A DNA stretch of 64,000 nucleotides, taken from assembly GCF_003347595.2 (NCBI RefSeq), contig NZ_QCZK02000058.1, positions 38,946 to 102,945 of the forward strand. The letters are read 5' to 3'. Made by a program: the position numbers and the translations under genes. A model generated the notes under the pieces. The model worked only from the letters and a program-made list of their open reading frames with translations, did not search any database and was not told the DNA's origin. Below, piece by piece: positions 8,063 through 16,143 of the stretch (the first letter of the stretch is position 1; each line of letters starts with the position of its first letter). This DNA is from Botryobacter ruber (GTDB lineage Bacteria; Bacteroidota; Bacteroidia; Cytophagales; Hymenobacteraceae).

Positions 8063-8293
8063 ATGAAAGTTATGGAGTTTTTATTGTTTGATATTATCAT
8101 GGCTGGTTTAGGAAGACTATACCTAATGGGCAGGTACAGGCAGAAAGCGAGAGTTTCTAAGGTTTTAGCTCACAAGTATGAGGGAAGCTATAGTAACGCC
8201 GGAAGAGCGCTGTTTCTGAACCATCTGGCTATACTTTTAGTGCTGCTGCTTTTAGGCTTTATGACTGGAATATTGATTAGCTTCCTGAAATAG
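8063..8293 (+). CDS. Small membrane protein of unknown function
   Basis: 76 residues. A hydrophobic N-terminal stretch (FLLFDIIMAGLGRLYLM), a basic middle (GRYRQKARVSKVLAHKYEGS) and a strongly hydrophobic C-terminus (LAILLVLLLLGFMTGILISF) suggest one or two membrane segments with a cytoplasmic basic loop. The family is not recognised. The even codon use and clear segment pattern support a real gene. The start is either 8063 or the ATG at 8072; both lie immediately after the GGGTTGAA palindrome, leaving almost no room for a promoter of its own unless the repeat supplies it. Confidence 0.6.
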   Translation: MKVMEFLLFDIIMAGLGRLYLMGRYRQKARVSKVLAHKYEGSYSNAGRALFLNHLAILLVLLLLGFMTGILISFLK

Positions 8294-8310
8294 CCTGATC
8301 AAATATTTTT

Positions 8311-8344
8311 CTGCTCCTGCCACCATAGCCTCTTCTGCTCCTGC
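8311..8344 (-). repeat. Dispersed GAGGCTGTGGTGG repeat
   Basis: CTGCTCCTGCCACCATAGCC, then TCTTCTGCTCCTGC, with one substitution in the core. It begins 18 bases after the small membrane-protein gene. Confidence 0.7.
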
Positions 8345-8389
8345 ACGACCCACAAACAACCCAAGTCCTGCAAATCCTAAAATTCTGTA

Positions 8390-8475
8390 AATCCTGATTC
8401 AGACAAAAAGAAAATCACAGAAATCATTTAAATCACCGTAAATCAAAGGTTCAGACAAAAATTTCACCCGGATCA
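8390..8475. repeat. TCAGACAAAA-type interspersed repeat
   Basis: Two TTCAGACAAAAA units bracket short direct words (AAATCACAGAAATCA, TAAATCACCGTAAATCA). Related sequence, reverse-complemented (TTTTTGTCTGAA), fills 38587-38735. Tracts of this kind are common in intergenic DNA of Bacteroidota. Confidence 0.65.
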
Positions 8476-8519
8476 AAGTTCAGGAACAATATTCTGCAGC
8501 CGTTGTTCTTTAAATAGGT

Positions 8520-9287
8520 ATGAAATACTTTGTAGAACAAGGATCCGTTGTCAGGGAAATCTGGGGGAAGGGCGATACCATTCTCTTTATTTTTGCCGGC
8601 GCCTCCGCTGAGTTTGCACTCAACAAGGCGGTGGACTGGCTGTACTTTACCGGTCGCCTCCCTGCCGATCCGCTGGGGCGGCTGTTCTCTACCGTGGGGT
8701 ATGCCCGGCAGATTGTGTTCTCAGAGTTGGAGGGGGCACACCGCGCCATCGACAGGATGGCTACCATTCACGCCGCTGTCGAAAGCAGCCGCGGGCAAGC
8801 TATCCCCGACTGGGCTTACCGCGACGTGCTGTTCATGCTGATCGACTACTCCATCCGCTCGTTTGAGCTGCTGGAAAGAAAACTTTCTACAGCCGAGAAA
8901 GCCGAAGTGTTTGAAGTGTTCTACCGGGTGGGCAGCCGCATGGGTTTAAAGGGCCTGCCGGGCAGTTATGAAGCGTGGGTACAGATGCGGGAAGAGCACC
9001 TGCAGCAAAACCTACAGCAGAGCCACTTTACGTCAGATCTGTACAGGCAGTACAGGAAGCACCTGGGGGCGGTGCGGTATAAACTGCTGCTCGAGGCGCA
9101 GGCCCTGATTGTGCCCGGACGGGTAAAAACATTGCTGCAATTCAACGATACGTCGCTCCTCACACCCATACTCTTCCTCTACAAACTAAGCCGCAAACTG
9201 AAACTGGACTGGTTCCTGAAATCACTCATCCTGCCCCCGGCATACATGGCCGAAATAAAGGAACTGGACAGTGCGCCGGCCCGTTAG
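8520..9287 (+). CDS. DUF2236 (MpaB/latex-oxygenase-like) protein
   Basis: 255 residues. The pattern of a His in GAHRAIDRMATIHA followed by a helix with D-Y-S-I-R-S-F-E and L-S-T-A-E-K-A-E-V-F fits the helical DUF2236 domain, which includes heme oxygenases such as the rubber oxygenase Lcp and fungal MpaB. The usual Y-x-A-x-D-P-E motif of DUF2236 is only loosely kept (QAIPDWAYRDVLFMLIDYS). This protein lacks a signal peptide, so it should act inside the cell. Whether it binds heme cannot be judged. The gene is isolated: a repeat-filled gap precedes it and a 670-base gap follows. Family assignment is moderate and function unknown. Confidence 0.65.
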   Translation: MKYFVEQGSVVREIWGKGDTILFIFAGASAEFALNKAVDWLYFTGRLPADPLGRLFSTVGYARQIVFSELEGAHRAIDRMATIHAAVESSRGQAIPDWAYRDVLFMLIDYSIRSFELLERKLSTAEKAEVFEVFYRVGSRMGLKGLPGSYEAWVQMREEHLQQNLQQSHFTSDLYRQYRKHLGAVRYKLLLEAQALIVPGRVKTLLQFNDTSLLTPILFLYKLSRKLKLDWFLKSLILPPAYMAEIKELDSAPAR

Positions 9288-9961
9288 AATCTAGTTCTAC
9301 AAGCAAACCGCTCGCCTGAAAGGCTTTACAGCTACTGTCTCCATTGCTTCTGCTGCCTTCGGAATTGCTTTTTCCTTCCCCTTTCCCGGCTTTACTGTTC
9401 AGGCCAAAATGATATAAATCACTCCTGCACGTGACTGGCGTCATATGAAGGGGAAGATATATTCTGTTCCTTTATATCACAAAACGACCCCAACCACACA
9501 AAACACGAAAGTTTAAAATGTATCAACACACTAAAAACACGAAGCCATGTAAAAAATAAAAAGTGGTGCCCCCAGGCCGCTAAAGTCCACTGTTTTTCCG
9601 AAACCGCCTGACGTTTACCAGGCAGAAATGAAATCACCCAAAACATCACGGCTGCTTCCCCTGCCACGCTGGTTTCATGCTGCACAAAGGTGACGGGCAA
9701 TCTTGCCTGAGCTCCCGTTGATCTCTCAAAAGAAGGGACTGGCTATGTCGCAGCCCTGCGATATAGAAATGATTTGAACGAGAAAAGAGATAGTGAAGAT
9801 TCCTGCTATGCACCGTGCTGATTTCCGGTACGGCCAGGCGCAGCGTATCCTCAACATTCTGACACAAAAATCGCAAGACATTTCCAATCCGTTTTCTCCA
9901 ACTGGCTGCACATCGGTTTTCTATACCGGGCCCGAAAGAGGATCAAAAGAAAAAAGATGCC
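9288..9961. other. 674-base gap without a supported gene
   Basis: Only a weak, divergent copy of the GAGGCTGTGGTGG repeat at 9327-9357 is recognisable. The short reading frames here have no signal peptide, domain or start context worth reporting. It should contain the adhE promoter, but no good TAnnTTTG box with a spaced TTG was found. Confidence 0.6.
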
Positions 9962-12622
9962 ATGAAAGTAACCAACGTAAAAGAGTTAAACAAAAGAATA
10001 GCGCAGCTGCGGGACGCGCAAAAGAAATTTGCTACTTACACACAGGAGCAGGTGGACGAAATATTCCGCCAGGCGGCCATCGCAGCCAACAATGCCCGGA
10101 TTATCCTGGCTAAAATGGCTGCCGAAGAAACTGGTATGGGCTTGGTGGAAGATAAAGTAATCAAAAATCACTTTGCTTCGGAGTACATCTACAACCAGTA
10201 CAAAGACGAAAAAACCTGTGGCGTAATAGAAAGGGACGAAGCCTTTGGGATCACCAAAATTGCCGAGCCCATCGGCATCATCGCAGCTGTTGTACCTACC
10301 ACCAATCCCACGTCTACGGCTATTTTCAAGGCACTGATTGCCCTGAAGACCCGGAATGGCATCATCTTCTCGCCCCACCCAAGAGCGAAAAAAGCAACCA
10401 TCGCCGCCGCCAAAACAGTACTCGATGCTGCCGTTAAAGCAGGCGCTCCCGAAGGCATTATTGCCTGGATTGATGAGCCGTCGGTAGAACTGTCGCAGCA
10501 GGTGATGGCGCTCTCCGATTTAACGCTCGCAACAGGCGGACCAGGCATGGTGAAAGCAGCTTATTCTTCCGGTAAGCCTGCTATTGGCGTAGGTGCCGGC
10601 AACACACCTGCCATAATCGACGAGACGGCCCATTTAAAAATGGCTGTCAACTCTATTCTGCTTTCCAAAACTTTCGACAACGGCGTGATCTGCGCCTCCG
10701 AGCAGTCGGTAATTGTGCTGGACGAGATTTACCCGGAAGTAAGAAGAGAGTTTGAAGAACGCGGCGCTTATTTCCTGAAAGGCGATGAGGTTAACAAAGT
10801 AGGTGATATTATCCTGGTGAACGGGGTGCTGAATGCCAACATCGTTGGGCAGCCTGCGGCTAAGATTGCGGCGCTGGCCGGCGTAACGGTTCCCGAAGAA
10901 ACTAAAATCTTGATAGGGGAGGTAACCTCTGTGGAACTGGAAGAGCCATTCTCGCATGAGAAGCTGTCGCCGCTGCTGGCACTGTACCGTGCAAAAAACT
11001 TCGACGATGCCCTGGCCAAAGCGGTACGACTGGTAGAACTGGGCGGCTTCGGCCACACCTCCGTGCTCTACACCGACCAGGTAAAATCGGCGGACCGGAT
11101 TCAAAGGTTTGGCGCTGCCCTTAAAACCGGGCGAACCATCATCAACATGCCTTCTTCGCAGGGCGCTATCGGCGATATCTACAACTTTCGGCTGGCGCCA
11201 TCGCTCACGCTGGGCTGTGGCAGCTGGGGCGGTAACTCCGTATCCGAAAACGTAGGTGTGAAACATTTGTTAAACGTTAAAAGCGTGGCCGAGCGCCGGG
11301 AAAATATGCTGTGGTTCCGAATGCCTGAAAAGGTTTACTTTAAATACGGCTGCCTGCCGGTAGCACTGCGCGAGCTGAAAGACCTGGGCAAGAAAAAGGC
11401 TTTTATCGTGACCGACAAAGTGCTGTATGATTTGGGTTTTGTGACTATAGTAGAGAAGGTGCTGGAGGAACTGGAGATCGATTTCAAAGTATTTTACGAT
11501 GTGGCGCCCGATCCAACGCTGGCAACTGCCCGCAAAGGAGCCGAAGAAATGATCAGCTTCCAGCCCGACACCGTTATTGCGCTGGGTGGTGGTTCACCGA
11601 TGGATGCCGCCAAAATTATGTGGGTGCTGTACGAGCATCCGGAAGTGCTGTTCGAAGACCTGGCCATGCGCTTCATGGACATCCGTAAACGCGTGTACCG
11701 CTTCCCGGCCATGGGTGAAAAAGCGATGTTTGTGGCCATTCCTACTTCAGCAGGTACAGGTTCGGAAGTAACACCGTTTGCCGTAATCACCGACGAAACC
11801 ACCGGCGTGAAATACCCGCTGGCCGACTACGAACTGACGCCGGACATGGCCATTGTGGATGCCGAGCTGATGATGCAGATGCCACGCGGCCTGACCTCCG
11901 CCTCCGGTATCGACGCCCTGACGCACGCACTGGAAGCCTATGTGTCGGTGCTCGCTTCCGAGTTTACCAACGGGCTTGCATTGGAGGCAATACGGCTGGT
12001 GTTCAAGTACCTGCCTGCCGCCTACAACGAGGGCGCTACCAACATCAAAGCCCGCGAAAAAATGGCACATGCCTCTACCATTGCCGGTATGGCCTTTGCC
12101 AACGCGTTCCTGGGCATCTGCCACTCGCTGGCGCACAAGCTGGGCGCCACGCACCACATTGCACACGGCGTGGCCAACGGCATGCTCATTTCCGAAGTGG
12201 TACGCTTCAATGCCGTGGACAATCCGCGCAAGCAGGCGGCCTTCCCGCAATACAAGTACCCGAATGCCAAGTGGCGCTATGCGCAGGTTGCCGATTACCT
12301 GAACCTGGGTGGCAGCACCGACGACGAGAAAATTGAGCTGCTGGTGCAGGCGATAGAGGAGCTGAAAGCGAAAGTAGGTATTCCAAAATCCATAAGAGAG
12401 GCGGGGGTGTCTGACACTAAATTTTACGCTTCCCTGGATGAGATGTCGGAGCAGGCGTTTGACGACCAGTGTACCGGCGCCAACCCACGTTACCCGCTCA
12501 TCAGCGAACTGAAGCATCTTTACATTAACGCTTTTGAAGGCCAAAAGTCTGCTGCTCCAGCCACCACACCCACTGCTCCTGCGCAGGAAGAAAAAAGAGA
12601 AGAAGAAGCCGTGGAGGCTTGA
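9962..12622 (+). CDS. adhE: Bifunctional acetaldehyde-CoA/alcohol dehydrogenase
   Basis: 886 residues. AdhE reduces acetyl-CoA to acetaldehyde and then ethanol with NADH, and can run in reverse. The N-terminal aldehyde dehydrogenase half (to about residue 450) has the catalytic Cys in FDNGVICASEQS (Cys244) and the PTTNPTSTAIFK motif. The C-terminal half is an iron alcohol dehydrogenase with the GGGSPMDAAK nucleotide loop and metal ligands within GIDALTHALEAY, ICHSLAHKLG and HHIAHGVANG. Length is close to that of enteric AdhE. The last 25 residues are a low-complexity tail (AAPATTPTAPAQEEKREEEA) whose DNA at 12549-12586 resembles the dispersed GAGGCTGTGGTGG repeat in reverse. It is followed after 57 bases by an aldolase-fold gene and then a second iron alcohol dehydrogenase. 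Confidence 0.96.
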   Translation: MKVTNVKELNKRIAQLRDAQKKFATYTQEQVDEIFRQAAIAANNARIILAKMAAEETGMGLVEDKVIKNHFASEYIYNQYKDEKTCGVIERDEAFGITKIAEPIGIIAAVVPTTNPTSTAIFKALIALKTRNGIIFSPHPRAKKATIAAAKTVLDAAVKAGAPEGIIAWIDEPSVELSQQVMALSDLTLATGGPGMVKAAYSSGKPAIGVGAGNTPAIIDETAHLKMAVNSILLSKTFDNGVICASEQSVIVLDEIYPEVRREFEERGAYFLKGDEVNKVGDIILVNGVLNANIVGQPAAKIAALAGVTVPEETKILIGEVTSVELEEPFSHEKLSPLLALYRAKNFDDALAKAVRLVELGGFGHTSVLYTDQVKSADRIQRFGAALKTGRTIINMPSSQGAIGDIYNFRLAPSLTLGCGSWGGNSVSENVGVKHLLNVKSVAERRENMLWFRMPEKVYFKYGCLPVALRELKDLGKKKAFIVTDKVLYDLGFVTIVEKVLEELEIDFKVFYDVAPDPTLATARKGAEEMISFQPDTVIALGGGSPMDAAKIMWVLYEHPEVLFEDLAMRFMDIRKRVYRFPAMGEKAMFVAIPTSAGTGSEVTPFAVITDETTGVKYPLADYELTPDMAIVDAELMMQMPRGLTSASGIDALTHALEAYVSVLASEFTNGLALEAIRLVFKYLPAAYNEGATNIKAREKMAHASTIAGMAFANAFLGICHSLAHKLGATHHIAHGVANGMLISEVVRFNAVDNPRKQAAFPQYKYPNAKWRYAQVADYLNLGGSTDDEKIELLVQAIEELKAKVGIPKSIREAGVSDTKFYASLDEMSEQAFDDQCTGANPRYPLISELKHLYINAFEGQKSAAPATTPTAPAQEEKREEEAVEA

Positions 12623-12627
12623 GCTTT

Positions 12628-12671
12628 TAACTATCTAACTCTCTAACTCCCAAACTCCCAAACTCCAAAAC
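12628..12671 (-). repeat. AACTCTCTAACTCCCAAACT tract
   Basis: Reverse-oriented copy of the short-unit tract seen after rarA at 7967. It fills the whole gap between adhE and the aldolase gene and ends at the next leader, without the GGGTTGAA palindrome. Confidence 0.75.
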
Positions 12672-12679
12672 ACTAAATC

Positions 12680-13981
12680 ATGAAAGAAGTATTAAATTCC
12701 AGGCTTATGCACCCCCGCGACCAGATTGCCATGATCATGGGGCGGATTTACAAACGAGGACTAACCACCACCTCCGGCGGCAACATTTCCATCATCGACG
12801 ACAGCGGCGATATCTGGATTTCGCCGGCAGGTGTAGACAAAGGTTCCCTGCATCCGTCCGACATTGTCTGTGTGAAGAAAGACGGTAATATTGTCGGCAA
12901 CCACCGGCCTTCTTCGGAGTTCCCGTTTCACAAGGCGATTTACGAAATCCGTCCGGACATCAAAGCTATTATTCATGCGCATCCGCCTGCGCTCGTATCG
13001 TTCAGTATTGTGCGTGAAATTCCGAACACCAACGTAATTTCGCAGGCCAAGCACGTGTGCGGGCCTATCGGGTATGCGGAGTACGAGCTGCCGGGCAGTG
13101 TGGCTTTGGGCGCTAAAATCGCCAAAGAGTTTACCAAAGGCTTTAACGCCGTGATCATGGAAAACCACGGCACCGTGGTAGGAGGCACGAACATGCTGGA
13201 TACTTTTCAGCGGTTCGAGACGCTGGAGTTCAGTGCCAGAACCTTGCTGTACGGTAAGTTGTTAGGAGAACCTTCTTACCTGGCTGATGAGGAAATTGAT
13301 GCATTCCGGAAGCAGATCCCGCATCTCCTGCCCGAAATGGAGGAAGTGAGCTACCCGTCGGATGAGCGGGAGAAACGGCAGGAAATCTGCCAGATCGTGC
13401 ACCGCGCCTGCAACCATGGCCTCATGATCAGCTCGTACGGCACCGTGTCGGTGCGCTGGAGAGGCAACGACTTCCTGATTACACCAACCGATGTGCCCCG
13501 CTGGGATTTACAGATAAACGACATCGTGCAGATAAAGGACGGGAAACGCGAGCCGGGTAAAATGCCAAGCCGCACAACCTACCTGCACCAGGAGATCTAC
13601 GCCCGTCATCCCGAGATCAACTCCATCATTCTCACGCAGTCGCCTTACCTGATGGCGTTTGCCGTTACCGGAGCCGCATTCAACGTGCGCACCATCCCCG
13701 AAAGCTGGATCTTCCTGCAGGACGTGCCTGCGTTGCCGTTCGGTATTCAATTTAAAGGCAGAACGGAGATTCCGGAAATTCTTTCACAAAACAACCCGGC
13801 TGTCATGATCCGCAACGACTCCGTGCTGGTGACGGGCGACAAACTGCTCCAGACTTTCGACCGCCTGGAAGTAGCCGAGTTCAGTGCCAAATCGCTGGTA
13901 ATGTGTGCGCCTATCGGTAAAATGGTGCCAATCAGCAATGAACAGGTAGAGGAACTGCGTTCGGTGTTCCTGCGTGGGTAA
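12680..13981 (+). CDS. Tandem class II aldolase/adducin-family protein with a degenerate second domain
   Basis: 433 residues made of two class II aldolase domains. Domain 1 (about 10-215) keeps the full zinc and catalytic set: Glu80 in SSEF, His99 and His101 in IHAHPPA, His163 in MENHGT, plus the phosphate-binding TTSGGNIS and ISPAG loops. Domain 2 (about 228-430) aligns end to end but has Thr, Thr-Gln-Ser and Asp380 at the corresponding places (ILTQSPY, MIRNDS), so it cannot bind metal the same way. Class II aldolases split sugar 1-phosphates such as fuculose-1-phosphate or 5-deoxyribulose-1-phosphate into DHAP and an aldehyde. The AdhE and iron alcohol dehydrogenase neighbours would consume such an aldehyde. 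No sugar kinase or isomerase is nearby, so the substrate is open. Confidence 0.85.
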   Translation: MKEVLNSRLMHPRDQIAMIMGRIYKRGLTTTSGGNISIIDDSGDIWISPAGVDKGSLHPSDIVCVKKDGNIVGNHRPSSEFPFHKAIYEIRPDIKAIIHAHPPALVSFSIVREIPNTNVISQAKHVCGPIGYAEYELPGSVALGAKIAKEFTKGFNAVIMENHGTVVGGTNMLDTFQRFETLEFSARTLLYGKLLGEPSYLADEEIDAFRKQIPHLLPEMEEVSYPSDEREKRQEICQIVHRACNHGLMISSYGTVSVRWRGNDFLITPTDVPRWDLQINDIVQIKDGKREPGKMPSRTTYLHQEIYARHPEINSIILTQSPYLMAFAVTGAAFNVRTIPESWIFLQDVPALPFGIQFKGRTEIPEILSQNNPAVMIRNDSVLVTGDKLLQTFDRLEVAEFSAKSLVMCAPIGKMVPISNEQVEELRSVFLRG

Positions 13982-14025
13982 CACCGCTGGTTAAAACCAA
14001 TCTAAAATTCTTTCAGCCAACTCCC

Positions 14026-14061
14026 GAAGCAGCAGAAGCTGTGGAGGGAGCGGCTGCAAAA
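14026..14061 (+). repeat. Dispersed GAGGCTGTGGTGG repeat, divergent copy
   Basis: GAAGCAGCAGAAGCTGTGGA followed by GGGAGCGGCTGCAAAA. It sits in the 160-base gap between the aldolase gene and the iron alcohol dehydrogenase. Confidence 0.6.
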
Positions 14062-14142
14062 TAAAATGAGCAGGAAACCGGTAATTCCTGGCCGGGTAAC
14101 CTGTGTCCTTTCAAATCAAACCAACAATTGAAATAAATTATT

Positions 14143-15327
14143 ATGGAAACTTTTCGACGAATTTACTGGCCGGCCATCAACCTGGTTGGCCCGGGTGCTG
14201 TGAAAGAGATCGGTGTGGAAATAAAGAAACTGGGGCTCCGGAAGCTGCTGCTTGTTACCGATAAGGTACTTCGCGCGGTGGGCGTGGTGGCCCGCGTAAC
14301 CGATGTGCTGGACAAGGAAGGCATCAACTATGTTATTTTTGATGAGGTTAAACCAAACCCCACTACCCGCAACGTAAACGACGGACTGCAGGTATTCCAG
14401 GAATTTGAATGCGATGGTATTCTGTCGGTTGGCGGCGGTTCGCCACAGGATGCCGCCAAAGCAATTGGCATTCTCTACACCAACGGCGGCGATATTACCC
14501 AGTACGAAGGTATTGGCAAGTCCCAAAACAAATCAGTGCCGATTATTGCCGTAAACACTACGGCCGGCACTGCTTCTGAAGTTACTATTAACTACGTGAT
14601 TACCGACGAAGCCCGCAAAATCAAAATGGTGATTGTAGACCCGAATTCGCTGGCAACGGTAGCCGTAAACGATCCAGAACTGATGCTGAACAAACCGGCA
14701 GGTCTGACCGCCGCCACCGGCATGGATGCCCTGACACATGCCATCGAAGCCTACATTACCAAGGGCGCTTTCCGCCTTTCCGATACGCTGGCCCTTGAAG
14801 CCATAAAGCTGATTGGCGAGTCGCTGGAGACGGCGGTAAAAGATGGCAGCAACCTCGAAGCCCGTTCCAAAATGACCTGGGCCTCGTACATTGCCGGTCT
14901 TTCCTTCTCCAACTGCGGCTTAGGCATTGTGCATTCCATGGCGCACCAGCTGGGCTCTGAGTACGACCTGCCACACGGGGTTGCCAATGCGCTGCTGCTG
15001 CCTTTCGTAGAAGAATTTAACTCGGTTGTTTGCCCGGAGAAGTTCCGCAGCATTGCCATCGCCTTAGGAAGAAACGTGGAAACCCTGACACTGGAAGAAG
15101 CCCGGCAGGAAGCCATTACAGCGCTGAAAGAAATGGCCGAGAACCTGCAGATTCCAAAGCTGGCAGCAACCCCTTTTAATTCCGGCGACATAGACCGGCT
15201 GGCGGAGCAGGCGTTTACCGATGTTTGTACCAGCGGTAATCCCAGGGAGGTAACTGTAGACGACATAAAAGAGATCTACCGACGAGCTTACGAGTTGGAA
15301 GCAGTAGAAGAGGCGAATGCAGGTTAA
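14143..15327 (+). CDS. Iron-containing alcohol dehydrogenase
   Basis: 394 residues, a group III (iron-dependent) alcohol dehydrogenase. The nucleotide loop is GGGSPQDAAKAIG near residue 95. The metal-binding residues lie in GMDALTHAIEAY, IVHSMAHQLG and DLPHGVANALL. Relatives include lactaldehyde reductase FucO, 1,3-propanediol dehydrogenase and NAD-dependent methanol dehydrogenase; the TAGTASEVT segment is shared by all of them and does not discriminate. Sequence similarity to the second half of the neighbouring AdhE is clear in the motifs, but this is a separate stand-alone enzyme. It is the third gene of the cluster starting with adhE and ends at a strong terminator. The likely role is reduction of a short aldehyde or oxidation of the matching alcohol. 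Confidence 0.92.
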   Translation: METFRRIYWPAINLVGPGAVKEIGVEIKKLGLRKLLLVTDKVLRAVGVVARVTDVLDKEGINYVIFDEVKPNPTTRNVNDGLQVFQEFECDGILSVGGGSPQDAAKAIGILYTNGGDITQYEGIGKSQNKSVPIIAVNTTAGTASEVTINYVITDEARKIKMVIVDPNSLATVAVNDPELMLNKPAGLTAATGMDALTHAIEAYITKGAFRLSDTLALEAIKLIGESLETAVKDGSNLEARSKMTWASYIAGLSFSNCGLGIVHSMAHQLGSEYDLPHGVANALLLPFVEEFNSVVCPEKFRSIAIALGRNVETLTLEEARQEAITALKEMAENLQIPKLAATPFNSGDIDRLAEQAFTDVCTSGNPREVTVDDIKEIYRRAYELEAVEEANAG

Positions 15328-15392
15328 CTTGCTTTACCTTTTGTCAGCTAAATTGGCAGTTTTTCCAATTAATTGTTCCTGTTTTTGTTGTT

Positions 15393-15424
15393 AAAAGCCG
15401 GTCCCAGGATCGGCTTTTTTTTTG
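15393..15424 (+). terminator. Rho-independent terminator closing the alcohol dehydrogenase cluster
   Basis: AAAAGCCG and CGGCTTTT flank a 10-base loop, followed by a T-run to 15423. Confidence 0.85.
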
Positions 15425-16143
15425 TAGTGCTGTGGCGGGTTTGGCACAGCAACAGGAGCAAACATCTTATTTTGAGGTGGCTGCTTTCCCAATATGGGAA
15501 AGGGAGCACAAATAAGGCATTTTTAGAACATTCACTTCGGTAAAGCAAAAGATGTTTTTAGACTTTTGCAAATGTTTAGTTGTATGCAGGCATGGTATTT
15601 AAAATCTAAATTGTAGGACATGATCCTGCTTCGTCTGCCGCTCTATGCAATATAAAATTTTCTGGCTTAGCTTCCAGACCAATTACGAAACAAACGTTTT
15701 TATAGAAAAAAGCTTTTGTTTTTTTGGATGTTATACATCAGCTTGATAGCTGTTCCAGTTCTGGAGGCAACAGCTGGTGTACCTGCTCACGACGCTTTCC
15801 TGTATTTTTTTAACCTGCTTCCCCGGCTGTTGTGTCTGCTCTCTTCCTGAAATGGGAGAGTGTCTTGTGTTAATTTCCTTTTCCGGGAATTTCATCTTTT
15901 TCAAGGGGAGCTCCCGCTACGTATAAATATAGAGAAATTTTAATATTTAAATAAGTAAAATTACTTATCTGGTTTTCTCTTCCTCTTTCTCCTGCCAAAC
16001 CCGAATGGGCCTATTGCGGCACAGAATTGCTCTATGTACTACTGCAAGTAAAGCAGGAGATAAAGGGCAGCCACCGCCGATCTGTCTAAAATCTAACTGT
16101 ACTACCTGGTAAGAAAAAAAGTACAAACGAAAACCAACTTTAA
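15425..16143. other. Long leader region upstream of the T9SS gene
   Basis: About 720 bases with no supported gene. A degraded GAGGCTGTGGTGG-like stretch lies at 15427-15459 and a 7-bp stem AGCTGTT/AACAGCT at 15748-15775. From 15920 to 15970 the DNA is strongly AT-rich and includes a perfect inverted repeat listed separately. Confidence 0.5.
15951..15968. promoter_or_regulatory. Perfect 8-2-8 inverted repeat, possible operator
   Basis: ATAAGTAA, two A bases, TTACTTAT. It is embedded in AT-rich DNA 175 bases before the T9SS gene start. The symmetry suits a dimeric regulator's site, but only this one copy was seen. Confidence 0.35.

Noticed and set aside
9793..10113. 106-residue ORF overlapping the start of adhE
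   Set aside because: It runs into the confidently assigned adhE frame and has a random-looking composition.
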